Shown here: positions 1 through 9,017 of the stretch, in pieces
Layout: each line of letters begins with the position of its first letter
Numbering within the stretch: position 1 is the stretch's first letter
Assembly: GCF_014647495.1 (NCBI RefSeq)
Contig: NZ_BMPH01000003.1
Coordinates: 124,001-188,000, forward strand
Length of the DNA: 64,000 nt
Origin: Glutamicibacter protophormiae
GTDB lineage: Bacteria > Actinomycetota > Actinomycetes > Actinomycetales > Micrococcaceae
Direction: 5' to 3'
Program-made: the position numbers and the translations under genes
Notes under the pieces: generated by a model
Databases searched by the model: none
The model's input: only the letters and a program-made list of their open reading frames with translations
What the model was told of the DNA's origin: nothing

Positions 1-78
1 GGGTTCGGTGGGCGCCGGCCGCCGCGGCTCGGCCTCCCGGGCCGGGCGGGCGGGGGAGTCGTGCAGGGCCGCGCTCAT
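1..78 (-). CDS. N-terminus of an unidentified protein (partial, third gene of MoxR operon)
   Basis: Only the first 26 codons are in the window; the rest lies beyond its left edge. The ATG overlaps the TGA of the DUF58 gene in an ATGA arrangement (75-78), so translation is probably coupled. The visible residues are rich in Ala, Pro and Arg and show no domain. In actinobacterial MoxR-DUF58 clusters the next gene is usually a large membrane protein with a transglutaminase-like domain, which is the likely identity here, but that is an inference from gene order. Confidence 0.6.
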   Translation of the reverse strand, partial: MSAALHDSPARPAREAEPRRPAPTEP

Positions 79-1400
79 GAGAGGCCTCGCGCGTCATCCA
101 ACGAACCATTGCCGTGCAGCACGTGGATGTTCCATCCGGTGCGGGCCAGCAGCTGCTGGACCTGGGCATGGCGTTCGGGGTGGGCGGCTAGCAGGAACAG
201 CTCCACATCGCGCACCGTGCGGGACAGGGCGGCCAGGACCGCGGCCTGGTCCGGGCTCACGTGGCCAAGGATCATGATCACCGGTTCCTCGCGCAGCGAG
301 AGCAGCTCGCGGTGCAGGTTCGTTCCAATCAGGTCCTGGACCGGGCGCTGGCCCGTCGCGGAGGGCAGCGGACCGAGTTCCGCGCTGGCCAGATGGAAGT
401 CCTCGAAGCTCGAACGGGCGGCATGCTCGGACAGCTGCAGTGAATCCCCGCCCACCAGCGGGCTGCCGTCCAGATCCCGGAACAGCAGCTGGTACCCGCT
501 CTCCGCGTAGCGCTGGCCGATGCTGCAGGCCAGCGACAGCGCGTTCTCGAAGCGGCGGCTGCTGGCCAGCTCCGGCCCCAGTCCCTGGGGGATGCCCACG
601 CGCAGGTCAGCGCCGCCGGATTGCCAATGCTCCCCGGTGCGGTCCAGCACCATCAGCGCCTGGGCGGTGGCCACGTGGTTCTCCTGGCGCACCATGAGTT
701 TTCCGTGGCGGGCGGTGGCCTTCCAATGCACCTGGCGGATCGAGTCCCCCTGCTGGTAGTCGCGGGTGGCCACGTCGTAGTAGTCGGCCGTGGTGCTGCG
801 CGAGAACCGGGCATCTCCGGTGAGCATGCGTTCGCCCAGCGAGGCGAACCGCGACAGCGGGTGGATCTGGGCGCGCACCGGCACCGGCTGCGGCTGTCCG
901 ATGGACACCATGCCGCGGATCAGTCCCAGCGGATCGGAGATCACCTGCCGGGCCGGGCCCAGCAGGTGGATGCCGCGCGAGCGGAACACCAGTTCGTAGT
1001 CCACCGCGCCGGGGCCGGCCAGCTCGGGGCCGGGGCCGAAGCCTTCGGGCAGGGTTTCGCGCAGGCGCACCTCGTCAGGGCATTCGAGGGTGACCAGCGC
1101 GGCCTCTCCCACGGTCGCCGCGGGGGAGTGCAGCGCCCGGCGCAGGCTGGTGGTGCGCCGGGCGCGCAGGACGATCAGCCAGCTGGAAACCGCCAGCGCG
1201 GCCAGCCCGACGCCCAAGGCCATCAGCTCGTGGCGCCCGAGCACATAGGCCAGGGCGACCAGCCCCGCCCCGGCACCCAGGGTGTACCAGCCGCGCGGGG
1301 TGAACAGGTCCAGATGCCACCGGCGCAGGGCCTCGGGGCCCTCGTCGGAGCGCGTCCAGGACAGGGCATTGCGCGAGTCGAAGCGCTGGGGCTTGTCCAT
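75..1400 (-). CDS. DUF58 domain-containing membrane-anchored protein
   Basis: The product has 441 residues. Two hydrophobic segments near residues 40-56 and 58-78 should anchor it in the membrane with the rest in the cytoplasm. The DUF58 signature lies at about residues 213-239, a DYQQGDSIRQVHWKATAR-type stretch followed by KLMVRQ. DUF58 proteins are von Willebrand-A-like partners of MoxR ATPases, and the gene follows the MoxR gene by 12 bp and overlaps the next gene by 4 bp, so the three form one operon. Client proteins are unknown; roles in envelope maturation are known for some family members. The ATG at 1400 fits the usual family length. Confidence 0.9.
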   Translation of the reverse strand: MDKPQRFDSRNALSWTRSDEGPEALRRWHLDLFTPRGWYTLGAGAGLVALAYVLGRHELMALGVGLAALAVSSWLIVLRARRTTSLRRALHSPAATVGEAALVTLECPDEVRLRETLPEGFGPGPELAGPGAVDYELVFRSRGIHLLGPARQVISDPLGLIRGMVSIGQPQPVPVRAQIHPLSRFASLGERMLTGDARFSRSTTADYYDVATRDYQQGDSIRQVHWKATARHGKLMVRQENHVATAQALMVLDRTGEHWQSGGADLRVGIPQGLGPELASSRRFENALSLACSIGQRYAESGYQLLFRDLDGSPLVGGDSLQLSEHAARSSFEDFHLASAELGPLPSATGQRPVQDLIGTNLHRELLSLREEPVIMILGHVSPDQAAVLAALSRTVRDVELFLLAAHPERHAQVQQLLARTGWNIHVLHGNGSLDDARGLS

Positions 1401-1412
1401 GCGTCCACCGCC

Positions 1413-2375
1413 CTAGCTGACCGGCGTGCTGGCCAGCAGTTCCTGCACGACGGCGGCAGGTTCCACGCCGTCGGCCAGGGCACGGCGGGTGAGGATCAGC
1501 CGGTGCCCGAGCACCATGTCGGCCACCGCGCGCACGTCTTCGGGCAGCACGTGGTCCCGGCCGGAGATCGCGGCATGCGACTTGGCGGCGCGAACCCACT
1601 GCAGCAGCGCGCGCGGCGAGGCGCCCAGCTGCACCTGCGGGTGCTCGCGCGAGGCGCGCCCCAGATCCACCACGTAGGCGCTCAGCCGGTCGGTGACCGT
1701 GACGAGCTTGACCTGGTCGATCATCCGGACCAGCTCCTGTAGCCGCAGCACCGGAACCAGCGACTGCAGCGGCTCGTCCCGGTGGTGGCTGCTGAGCATG
1801 GCCAGCTCGTCGTCGCGCTGCGGGTAGCCCATGGAAATCCTGCCCATGAACCGGTCGCGCTGGGCCTCGGGCAGCGCGAAGGTGCCCTCGGAATCGATGG
1901 GGTTCTGGGTGGCGACCACCATGAACGGGCGCTGCAGCGGGTGGGTGATGGAATCCACCGTCACCTGCTGCTCCTCCATGCACTCGAGCAAGGCGGACTG
2001 GGTCTTGGCATTGGCGCGGTTGATCTCGTCGGCAATCACGATGTTCGCGAAGATCGGGCCCGGATGGAAGGTGAACTCATGGTTCTGCGGGGAATACACG
2101 GAGACGCCGGTGACATCGCTGGGCAGCAGGTCCGGGGTGAACTGGATCCGGTGCACCGAACCGTCCACGCTGCGCGCCAGGGATTTGGCCAGCATGGTCT
2201 TGCCGACCCCCGGCACGTCTTCCACCAGCAGATGGCCCTGGGCCAGCAGCACCACCATGGCGTTGGTGACGGCCTCGGGTTTTCCGGTGATGACGGTTTG
2301 CACCGCTTCGAACACGCGCTGGCAATTGTGCCTGAACGACGAGTCGAGCGAAGGCAACGTTGGGTTTGCGCTCAT
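1413..2375 (-). CDS. MoxR family AAA+ ATPase
   Basis: A 320-residue MoxR-type AAA+ ATPase, normal in length. Walker A is DVPGVGKT (residues 53-60) and Walker B is IVIADEINR (112-120), followed by the family's conserved ATQNPIDSEGTFALPEAQ segment. The open frame runs upstream to 3653 but is non-coding there. The ATG at 2375 is chosen because AGGAGG lies six bases before it; an in-frame ATG two codons upstream abuts the same Shine-Dalgarno and leaves no spacing. MoxR proteins are chaperone-like ATPases acting with VWA/DUF58 proteins, matching the downstream neighbour. The gene is divergent from tatD. Confidence 0.93.
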   Translation of the reverse strand: MSANPTLPSLDSSFRHNCQRVFEAVQTVITGKPEAVTNAMVVLLAQGHLLVEDVPGVGKTMLAKSLARSVDGSVHRIQFTPDLLPSDVTGVSVYSPQNHEFTFHPGPIFANIVIADEINRANAKTQSALLECMEEQQVTVDSITHPLQRPFMVVATQNPIDSEGTFALPEAQRDRFMGRISMGYPQRDDELAMLSSHHRDEPLQSLVPVLRLQELVRMIDQVKLVTVTDRLSAYVVDLGRASREHPQVQLGASPRALLQWVRAAKSHAAISGRDHVLPEDVRAVADMVLGHRLILTRRALADGVEPAAVVQELLASTPVS

Positions 2376-2588
2376 GCGCATCCTCCTGACAGGTTCAGCC
2401 TGCTCGCAAGGTCGTTGGGCGCAGTCGAATCCAGATAGCTGTTGCACATATCGTATGGGGTTCTTTTGTCCAGCAACAGACTCTAATTGCCGGAATTCGG
2501 ACCCGCCGGCTGCGGCCTGCACCATCGTGGTGAGAGAATGTCTGGTGGGCCCAGCGCCCGGAAGAACAGCGGATGTGAAGGACCAGCG

Positions 2589-3560
2589 GTGGCAGCGAAG
2601 AACGAAACGACGAACCCCGGCGATATCTACGCCGGCATCCCCACGGCCTACCGTCCGGACGCCCAGCAGGTTGCGGCGGCAGACGGGGAGCGGGGCCGAT
2701 CCGGGACCAATGAGAAGGGCGGCTCGAAGCGCAACCTGCGATACCCCGAAGCGCCGGCCCCGCTGCCGGTGGCGGTGGTGGACAACCATACGCACCTGGA
2801 CTTCCTGGACGGCGAGGTCCGGGTCGAAGCCGCCGATGCGCTGGCCGCTGCGGCGGCCGTGGGGGTCAAGGGCCTGATCCAGGTCGGCTGCGACGTCGAG
2901 TCCTCCGAATACGCCGTCAGGGCGGCCAATGACTTCCCCAACGTGCTGGCCGCCGTGGCGATCCATCCCAACGATGCGGCGCGGCTGGCTGAACGCGGAG
3001 CCCTGGAGGAGGCGATTGCCCAGATCGAGCAGTTGGCCGCCGATGACCGGGTGCGCGCCATCGGGGAGACCGGACTGGACTATTTCCGCACCGGCGAAGA
3101 AGGGCATGCGGCCCAGGAGCATTCGTTCCGCGAACACCTGCGCATCGCCGTGGAGCAGGGCAAGGCGCTGCAAATCCACGACCGTGACGCACACGACGAT
3201 GTGGTGCGGATCCTGAAGGATTCGCCCCTGCCCGGGCGCGTGGTCTTCCACTGCTTCTCCGGAGGCGCCGAGCTGGCGCGGATCTGCAATGAGAACGGCT
3301 GGTACATGTCGTTCGCGGGGACCGTCACCTTCAAGAACTCGCATGACCTGCGTGAGGCGTTGAGCCTTGCCAAACCCGAGTTGCTGCTGGTGGAAACCGA
3401 TGCCCCGTTCCTCACCCCGCACCCGTTCCGGGGACGGCCCAATGCCAGCTACATGATCCCGTACACCGTGCGTTTCATGGCCGAAACCCGCGGCGCGGAT
3501 CTGGCCGAATTCTGCGCGCAGCTGGAGGCGAATACCCGCGAAGTGTACGGGGCATTCTAG
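2589..3560 (+). CDS. tatD: TatD family metal-dependent hydrolase
   Basis: A TatD/YcfH-type (beta/alpha)8 hydrolase with metal ligands in DNHTHLD (about residues 65-71), GETGLDY, the HDRDAHDD region and ETDAPFL near the end. Family members act as metal-dependent nucleases or related hydrolases. The frame is open from 2487, but GTG 2589 is preferred because AAGGA sits six bases before it; this gives 323 residues. The first ~60 residues precede the domain and look unstructured, as in many actinobacterial homologues. In actinobacteria this gene usually sits upstream of rpfB, rsmA and ispE, as here. Confidence 0.9.
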   Translation: MAAKNETTNPGDIYAGIPTAYRPDAQQVAAADGERGRSGTNEKGGSKRNLRYPEAPAPLPVAVVDNHTHLDFLDGEVRVEAADALAAAAAVGVKGLIQVGCDVESSEYAVRAANDFPNVLAAVAIHPNDAARLAERGALEEAIAQIEQLAADDRVRAIGETGLDYFRTGEEGHAAQEHSFREHLRIAVEQGKALQIHDRDAHDDVVRILKDSPLPGRVVFHCFSGGAELARICNENGWYMSFAGTVTFKNSHDLREALSLAKPELLLVETDAPFLTPHPFRGRPNASYMIPYTVRFMAETRGADLAEFCAQLEANTREVYGAF

Positions 3561-3603
3561 ACCCGTCGAATGTGTTGATGGCCATATGACTGTTGCCTGA
3601 AAT

Positions 3604-3619
3604 GTAACAATTCGGTTAC
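3604..3619. promoter_or_regulatory. Inverted repeat upstream of rpfB
   Basis: GTAAC and GTTAC form a perfect inverted repeat around a 6-bp spacer (AATTCG), about 200 bp before rpfB. Rpf genes in other actinobacteria are controlled by regulators such as MtrA, whose sites contain GTAAC-like repeats. The similarity is by eye only. Confidence 0.35.
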
Positions 3620-3815
3620 GGTAGATGCAGATGTGTTGCACGACGGTGCCCAATTACAGGGCGGCTGGTTGAAACGCAGCCTGATCCTGGTTCCAGAGCC
3701 TGGGAAACACGGCGCAGAAACTGAATGATAGACAGGCGGCCTAGCCGCCGGGCCGGACAGCTTTTCCGGGGCACCTTCCGGAGCCCGGCCTACAAACGAT
3801 GGGGATCTCACTACC

Positions 3816-4994
3816 GTGACTCACTTGCTCAAGAACCGCTGGGCTAAATACCTGGTCCAGGCGCTCGCCGTGGCCCTGGTGATTGCCGGCACCGTTTTCT
3901 ATATCGCCGGCCAGAAATCGATCACCATCTCCGTCGACGGCGAGAGCAAGGTGGTCACCACCCGTGCCGCCACCGTGGCTTCCGTGCTTGAACAGCAGGA
4001 CATCGCCCTGGGCGAGCGCGACGAGATTTCCGTGGCGACCGACGCCCCGGTGGTCGACGCGCAGAAGATCGAGATCAAGCGCAACAAGTCGGTCCAGGTC
4101 AACCTGGACGGCACCGAACGCGTGGTGCACACCACCGGCATGACCGTCGCCGATCTGGTCGAGGAACTCGATCTGGAAAAGGGCGCCGAGATCTCCATGG
4201 ATGAATCGCAGAACCTGGCGGCAGTTGCCAGCGACATCAAGATCATCACCCCGAAGGCAGTCACCCTGCTGGTGGACAAGAAGAAGACTGAGGCGTCGAC
4301 CACCGCGCAGACCGTCAAGGAGCTGCTCGCCGAACATGGCGTCTCCCTGGGCGACGACGACGAGGTCAACGTCAAGGTCAAGAAGGACACCGAGAAGGAC
4401 GTCGAGACCAGCACCAAGATCGCCGACGGCCAGCAGATCGAGGTCATCAAGGTCAGCATCAAGACCTGGGACGAGACCCGCGACATCGCCTTCGAAACCG
4501 AGAAGGTCAAGGACAAGAATCTGGCCAAGGGCAAGACCAAGGTGGAAACCAAAGGCGAAAAGGGCGAGCGCGAGCTGACCCTGCGCCAGGAGACCCGCAA
4601 CGGCAAGAAGGGCGAGGAAGAAGTCCTGAAGGCCAAGGTCACCAAGAAACCTGTTGCCGAGGTCGTCAAGGTCGGCACCAAGGAAGAAAAGAAGGAAGAG
4701 AAGAAGGATTCTTCCTCGAAGGTCACCAAGGCCCCATCCGGCAGCGTTTCCGCGAACTGGGCTGCACTGGCCAAGTGCGAGTCCGGCGGCAACTGGTCGA
4801 TCAACACCGGCAACGGCTACTACGGCGGCCTGCAGTTCTCCGCTTCGTCGTGGCGTGCGGTCGGCGGCACCAAGTACGCACCGCTGCCGCACCAGGCAAC
4901 TCCTGCCGAGCAGGTTGCCGCGGCAGAGAAGCTGCGTGCCAGCGGCGGCTGGGGTCACTGGCCAGCCTGCTCGTCCAAGCTGGGACTGCGCTAG
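3816..4994 (+). CDS. rpfB: Resuscitation-promoting factor, RpfB type
   Basis: A secreted or membrane-tethered peptidoglycan-cleaving enzyme of 392 residues. An N-terminal hydrophobic segment (about 13-31) is followed by three DUF348 repeats (about 35-80, 92-140, 148-205), a G5 domain (about 209-290), a Lys/Glu-rich linker and the Rpf domain (about 312-392). The Rpf domain begins WAALAKCESGGNW, with the family catalytic glutamate at about 322, and ends with the usual GHWPACSSKLGL tail. The linker KEEKKEEKK near 290-298 is highly charged. The start is GTG 3816. Rpf proteins remodel the wall during growth and exit from dormancy. The gene lies between tatD and rsmA, the conserved order. Confidence 0.95.
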   Translation: MTHLLKNRWAKYLVQALAVALVIAGTVFYIAGQKSITISVDGESKVVTTRAATVASVLEQQDIALGERDEISVATDAPVVDAQKIEIKRNKSVQVNLDGTERVVHTTGMTVADLVEELDLEKGAEISMDESQNLAAVASDIKIITPKAVTLLVDKKKTEASTTAQTVKELLAEHGVSLGDDDEVNVKVKKDTEKDVETSTKIADGQQIEVIKVSIKTWDETRDIAFETEKVKDKNLAKGKTKVETKGEKGERELTLRQETRNGKKGEEEVLKAKVTKKPVAEVVKVGTKEEKKEEKKDSSSKVTKAPSGSVSANWAALAKCESGGNWSINTGNGYYGGLQFSASSWRAVGGTKYAPLPHQATPAEQVAAAEKLRASGGWGHWPACSSKLGLR

Positions 4995-5019
4995 GCACCG
5001 CCCCGAATAACTTCATTGA

Positions 5020-5061
5020 GCGCAACGCGCCGGTTCACTGGAACTGGAGCGTTGCGCTTTT
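5020..5061 (+). terminator. Rho-independent terminator after rpfB
   Basis: GCGCAACGC (5020-5028) pairs with GCGTTGCGC (5049-5057) and the stem continues inward; TTTT follows. It separates rpfB from rsmA. Confidence 0.85.
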
Positions 5062-5084
5062 CGTGCGTCCGGCTCCGGCTGAAC

Positions 5085-5090
5085 TAGAAT
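5085..5090 (+). promoter_or_regulatory. Likely -10 box of rsmA (TAGAAT)
   Basis: TAGAAT ends seven bases before the GTG at 5098, just downstream of the rpfB terminator. The spacing predicts a leaderless or nearly leaderless rsmA-ispE transcript. No convincing -35 element was found. Confidence 0.5.
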
Positions 5091-5097
5091 TGAGAAC

Positions 5098-5982
5098 GTG
5101 ATGTCTAAGGAATCTATGCCGCTGCTTGGGGCCACCGAAATCCGTCGTCTGGCCGATGAGCTGGGGATCCGGCCTACCAAGACCCTGGGCCAGAACTTCG
5201 TGATCGACGGGAACACCATCCGTCGCATCGTGGCGGCCGCCAATGTCTCCCCGGAGGAGACCGTGCTGGAGATCGGACCGGGGCTCGGTTCGCTGACCCT
5301 GGGCATCATGGACGCCGCCGCCAAGGTGGTCGCCGTGGAGATCGATCCGCCGCTGGCCAAGCGCCTGCCGCAGACCATGGCCGAGTTCCGCCCGGGCCGT
5401 GAAAACGACCTGACGGTGATCCTCTCGGACGCCATGAAGGTCACCGAACTTCCCGGCGAGCCCACCGCGCTGGTGGCGAACCTCCCGTACAACGTCGCGG
5501 TTCCCGTGGTGCTGCACCTGCTGGAGCACTTCCCCTCGATCCGCCACGGCCTGGTCATGGTGCAGGACGAAGTCGCCGACCGCATGAGCGCGGGCCCGGG
5601 CAGCAAGATCTACGGCGTGCCGTCGGTCAAGGGCGCCTGGTACGGAACCATGCGCAAGGCCGGAGTCATCGGCATGAACGTCTTCTGGCCGGCCCCCAAG
5701 ATCCAATCCGGCTTGGTCGGGTTCACCCGCGACAAGGACCGCAGCGATGCGCCGGACCGCAAGCAGGTCTTCGCGATCATCGACGCCGCGTTCGCCCAGC
5801 GCCGCAAGACCCTGCGCGCGGCCCTGTCCGGCTGGGCAGGTTCCGGCGTGCGCGCCGAGCAGATCCTCACGCTGGCGGGCATCGACCCGAAGGAACGCGG
5901 CGAGAAGCTGGACATCGACGCGTACATTGCGATCGCCCGCGCCGCCGAGCAGGTTCCGGCCGAGCCGAAGCCAGAGTCCTAG
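5098..5982 (+). CDS. rsmA: 16S rRNA (adenine-N6,N6)-dimethyltransferase RsmA/KsgA
   Basis: This S-adenosylmethionine-dependent enzyme dimethylates two adjacent adenines in the 3'-terminal hairpin of 16S rRNA during small-subunit assembly. Visible motifs are the family entry [11 protein letters not shown], the SAM-binding loop [10 protein letters not shown] and the catalytic NLPYN. Length (294 residues) is typical. GTG 5098 is followed directly by ATG 5101; the -10 box seven bases upstream suggests a leaderless start at one of these. ispE follows after two bases, so the pair is co-transcribed, as in most actinobacteria. Confidence 0.96.
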   Translation: MMSKESMPLLGATEIRRLADELGIRPTKTLGQNFVIDGNTIRRIVAAANVSPEETVLEIGPGLGSLTLGIMDAAAKVVAVEIDPPLAKRLPQTMAEFRPGRENDLTVILSDAMKVTELPGEPTALVANLPYNVAVPVVLHLLEHFPSIRHGLVMVQDEVADRMSAGPGSKIYGVPSVKGAWYGTMRKAGVIGMNVFWPAPKIQSGLVGFTRDKDRSDAPDRKQVFAIIDAAFAQRRKTLRAALSGWAGSGVRAEQILTLAGIDPKERGEKLDIDAYIAIARAAEQVPAEPKPES

Positions 5983-5984
5983 AC

Positions 5985-6917
5985 ATGGCCAAACAGCGAG
6001 TCATCGCCACCGCACCGGGCAAGATCAATGTCTACTTCCGTGTCGGCCCGCCCCGCGAGGACGGCTACCACGAGGTCGCCAGCCTGTATGTCGCGGTGTC
6101 GCTGCTGGAGCAGATCGAGGCGACGCTGCGCGAGGACGGGGAACTGCAGCTGAGCCTGGAACCGGGCTCCGCGGTGGTCTCCGATCCGGAGAACTTCCCG
6201 CTGGGCGAGCACAACCTGGTGTACAAGGCAGCGCAGCTGCTGCGCCAGCACACCGGCTGCACCCTGGGCGCGAACCTGCATATCACCAAGCGGGTGCCCA
6301 TCGCCGGCGGCATGGGCGGCGGTTCCGCGGATGCGGCCGCGACGCTGGTGGCCTGCAACGAGCTGTGGCAGACCGGCCTGGACCGCGAGGAACTGGGCCG
6401 CCTCGGAGCCCGGCTGGGCGCGGACGTGCCCTTCGCCCTGATGGGCGGCGCGGCCATCGGCCTGGGCGTCGGCGACAAGCTCGCCCCGCTGCTCACCCGC
6501 GCCAAGACCCAGTGGGTCCTGATTCCCGCCAGCTACGGGTTGTCCACCCCGCGCGTCTACGCCATGCTCGACCGGCTGCGCAGCGGGCAGGAAATCGCGG
6601 TGCCGCAGGAGGTGGATCCAGACGTCATCGAGGCGCTCATGCACTCGGACGCCCAGGCCCTCTCCCAGGTGCTCGTCAACGACCTGACCCAGGCATCCCT
6701 GGCGCTGGCCCCGGAGCTGGGGACAGTGCGCGACCTGGCCGAAGGCGCCGGCGCGCTGCGGGCCATGGTCTCCGGCTCCGGCCCAACCCTGGCGCTGCTG
6801 GTCCGCGATGCCGAGCATGCCGGACAGGTGCGCGCCCAGCTGGGCGACGAGGTGGGCGTGGCCACGCTGGCGGTCAGCGCCCCGGCTCCCGGTGCGAAGG
6901 TCGAACTCTCCGAGTAA
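5985..6917 (+). CDS. ispE: 4-diphosphocytidyl-2-C-methyl-D-erythritol kinase
   Basis: A GHMP kinase of the MEP isoprenoid pathway that phosphorylates CDP-methylerythritol at the 2-hydroxyl. The GHMP signature is clear: APGKINVYFRVG near the N-terminus, the ATP-binding PIAGGMGGGSADAAA segment around residue 105-120, and the C-terminal MVSGSGPTLALL loop. The product has 310 residues. The ATG lies two bases after the rsmA stop, indicating translational coupling. In many actinobacteria an ABC-F gene follows ispE; here the ABC-F gene is 13.5 kb away and on the opposite strand. Confidence 0.96.
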   Translation: MAKQRVIATAPGKINVYFRVGPPREDGYHEVASLYVAVSLLEQIEATLREDGELQLSLEPGSAVVSDPENFPLGEHNLVYKAAQLLRQHTGCTLGANLHITKRVPIAGGMGGGSADAAATLVACNELWQTGLDREELGRLGARLGADVPFALMGGAAIGLGVGDKLAPLLTRAKTQWVLIPASYGLSTPRVYAMLDRLRSGQEIAVPQEVDPDVIEALMHSDAQALSQVLVNDLTQASLALAPELGTVRDLAEGAGALRAMVSGSGPTLALLVRDAEHAGQVRAQLGDEVGVATLAVSAPAPGAKVELSE

Positions 6918-7032
6918 CCTCCGGTTTATTTTGGCCAAAGCTCTTGTCAGGCTGTTGCCCGGCTCATAGGGTGAATCCTGAACCCGCAAAGTGAAGCACG
7001 TTCATTTTGCGATGCGGCAGTGAAGGATTCTG

Positions 7033-8403
7033 ATGATCAACGGTCACGTATCCCATTGGTGGGAGCACATCGGTCTGCCCGATCCGCGCCCTACCCTTAC
7101 CGGCCACCACACCGCCGATGTGGCGATCGTGGGCGCCGGCTTCACCGGGCTGTGGACGGCCTACTACCTGGCCAAGGCGCAGCCGGGGCTGAAGATCATG
7201 GTGGTCGAGTCGCGCCATGTAGGCTACGGCGCTTCCGGCCGCAACGGCGGCTGGCTGACGAACACGGTGACCGGCGGCCGGGAACGCTACGTGAAGAGCC
7301 ACGGCCGCAGCGCCGCCGAGGCGTTCCAGGAGGCCATGAACCGCACGGTCGCCGAGGTCATCGCCGTCTGCGAGGCCGAAGGCATCGAGGCGGACATCCA
7401 GCAGGGCGGCGAATTCGAGGTCGCCTGCACCCCTGCCCAGGAAATCCGCCTGCGCTCGCACGCGAGGTCCGAAGCCCAGTGGGCGCACACCGACACCAGG
7501 CTCCTCGAAGCTCCCGAAGCTTGCGCGAAAATCAACGTCGCCGGAACCCGGGCGGCGCTGTGGCACCCGCATGCAGCGCGCATCCACCCGGCGAAGTTGG
7601 TCAAGGCCCTGGCCGCGGTGGTGGAAAAGCTCGGCGTAACGATCTACGAAAACACCCACGTCACCACCATCCGACCGCGCCAGCTGGAATTCGAGGGCGG
7701 AACGCTCAACGCTGAATTCATCCTGCGTGCCACCGAGGGCTTCACCGCCGGCATCAAGGGGCACAAGCGGCTGTGGCTGCCGATGAACTCCTCGATGATC
7801 GCCACCGAGCCGCTGAGCCAGGGCCTCTGGGAGGACCTGAACTGGAGCAGGGGAGAGGTGCTGGGCGACTTCGCCCACGTCTACATGTATGCCCAGCGCA
7901 CCGCCGATGACCGCATCGCCATCGGCGGACGCGGGGTGCCGTACAAATTCGGCTCGCGTACGGACACCGACGGCAAGACGCCGCAGGTGACCATCGATGG
8001 GCTGAGCGAGGTGCTGCACCGGATGTTCCCGCAGACCGCATCTGCCCGCATCGACCATGCCTGGTCCGGTGTCCTCGGGGTGCCGCGCGACTGGGCGGCC
8101 ACCGTGGGCCTGGATCCGGCCACCGGCCTTGGCTGGGCCGGAGGCTACGTCGGCACCGGCGTGGCCACCACCAACCTTTCCGGGCGCACCCTGCGCGACC
8201 TGGTGCTGGGCGAAACCACCGAGCTGACCGAGCTTCCGTGGGTCAACCATCGCGTGCGCCAGTGGGAGCCGGAACCACTGCGCTGGATCGCCACCAAGGG
8301 ACTGTACGCCGCGTACGGCTGGGCCGACCGCAGCGAGTTTAACGGGCGCGGCACCACCTCGCCGATTGCCCGCATGGCGGACCTGATTACCGGCAAGCCC
8401 TAG
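7033..8403 (+). CDS. FAD-dependent oxidoreductase, DAO/PuuB-like
   Basis: A 456-residue flavoprotein of the D-amino-acid-oxidase (DadA/PuuB) superfamily. The N-terminal dinucleotide fold carries VAIVGAGFTG (GxGxxG at about residues 34-39), and the FAD-binding GYGASGRNGGW stretch follows near 70. The late GYVGTGVATTNLSGRTL segment is also typical of the family. Homologues with this architecture oxidise amines or amino acids such as gamma-glutamylputrescine; the substrate cannot be read from sequence. No transporter or aldehyde dehydrogenase lies next to it. It is the first gene after ispE and marks the start of the accessory stretch. Confidence 0.85.
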   Translation: MINGHVSHWWEHIGLPDPRPTLTGHHTADVAIVGAGFTGLWTAYYLAKAQPGLKIMVVESRHVGYGASGRNGGWLTNTVTGGRERYVKSHGRSAAEAFQEAMNRTVAEVIAVCEAEGIEADIQQGGEFEVACTPAQEIRLRSHARSEAQWAHTDTRLLEAPEACAKINVAGTRAALWHPHAARIHPAKLVKALAAVVEKLGVTIYENTHVTTIRPRQLEFEGGTLNAEFILRATEGFTAGIKGHKRLWLPMNSSMIATEPLSQGLWEDLNWSRGEVLGDFAHVYMYAQRTADDRIAIGGRGVPYKFGSRTDTDGKTPQVTIDGLSEVLHRMFPQTASARIDHAWSGVLGVPRDWAATVGLDPATGLGWAGGYVGTGVATTNLSGRTLRDLVLGETTELTELPWVNHRVRQWEPEPLRWIATKGLYAAYGWADRSEFNGRGTTSPIARMADLITGKP

Positions 8404-8447
8404 CGGGGACGCCTGTCGCGTGGATGGGTCGGAAGCGATGCCTGAGG

Positions 8448-9017
8448 TCAGCCGGCCTTCGGCTCGGGGCCGGCCATGTAGAGCAGCGCCCTGTCGTAGT
8501 CGCTGAGCAGGTCAATACGAGTGAGATTCTTGAACCGGACATTAACGACTTTCTCGTACCAGCGTGTGTTCGGATTGATCATGTGTATCCATGCTGATTT
8601 GCGGCGCAATTCTACAACCGTGCCAATCCACAACTTGTCCGGGGCTCGCTCTTCCTCGTAGAGCAGGATAAGCGGCGCGGTCGCAGAGGTTGTGCCGTAG
8701 ATGCTCCCGGCAGAGCCCAGATCGATGTCGTCGAGGTTCAGCTGAGGTGCCGCCGGTGTCCGGGATTCAATGAACGGCATGAATTTGCGCTTGAGCTTCA
8801 CCCTCTAGAGGTCTGCAATGCGCAGGATCATGTATCCGTTGAAGTACGCCCTGTCGCGCAATTTCACGAGCAGGACCCAGTCCTCGCCCAGCTTGCTGAC
8901 GATTCCTTCCTCGCGTTCGTCCGGCGCAACACTGCGTGTGAGCCTCACTGGAATCTGCCCGTCGAGCGAATGGGCCAGCTTCCGCCGGATTTTTGATTTC
9001 GACTGTTCCTTGCTCAC
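8448..9017 (-). pseudogene. Conserved hypothetical protein split by an in-frame amber codon
   Basis: Read continuously, this frame encodes a two-part protein of about 188 residues interrupted once by TAG (8805-8807). The first part starts at GTG 9017, overlapping the aminotransferase TGA as GTGA, and ends with NGYMILRIADL. After TAG the same frame continues RVKLKRKF and ends with LLYMAGPEPKAG. Both halves carry a similar small-barrel motif (EDWVLLVKLRDRAYFNGY and KSAWIHMINPNTRWYEKV), and they resemble halves of one actinobacterial family recalled from memory. A nonsense mutation of an original CAG is the simplest reading. If the second half is still made it would start at GTG 8801 or ATG 8780. 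Function unknown. Confidence 0.65.

Noticed and set aside
3620-3815. Possible cyclic-di-AMP (ydaO) riboswitch before rpfB
   Set aside because: Looked for because it occurs before rpf genes in some actinobacteria; the conserved ydaO core sequences were not found by eye.
3741-4958. Long open frame opposite rpfB
   Set aside because: The opposite strand carries a complete Rpf protein with all domains; the antisense frame has low-complexity Leu/Asp/Gly composition typical of a shadow of high-GC coding sequence.
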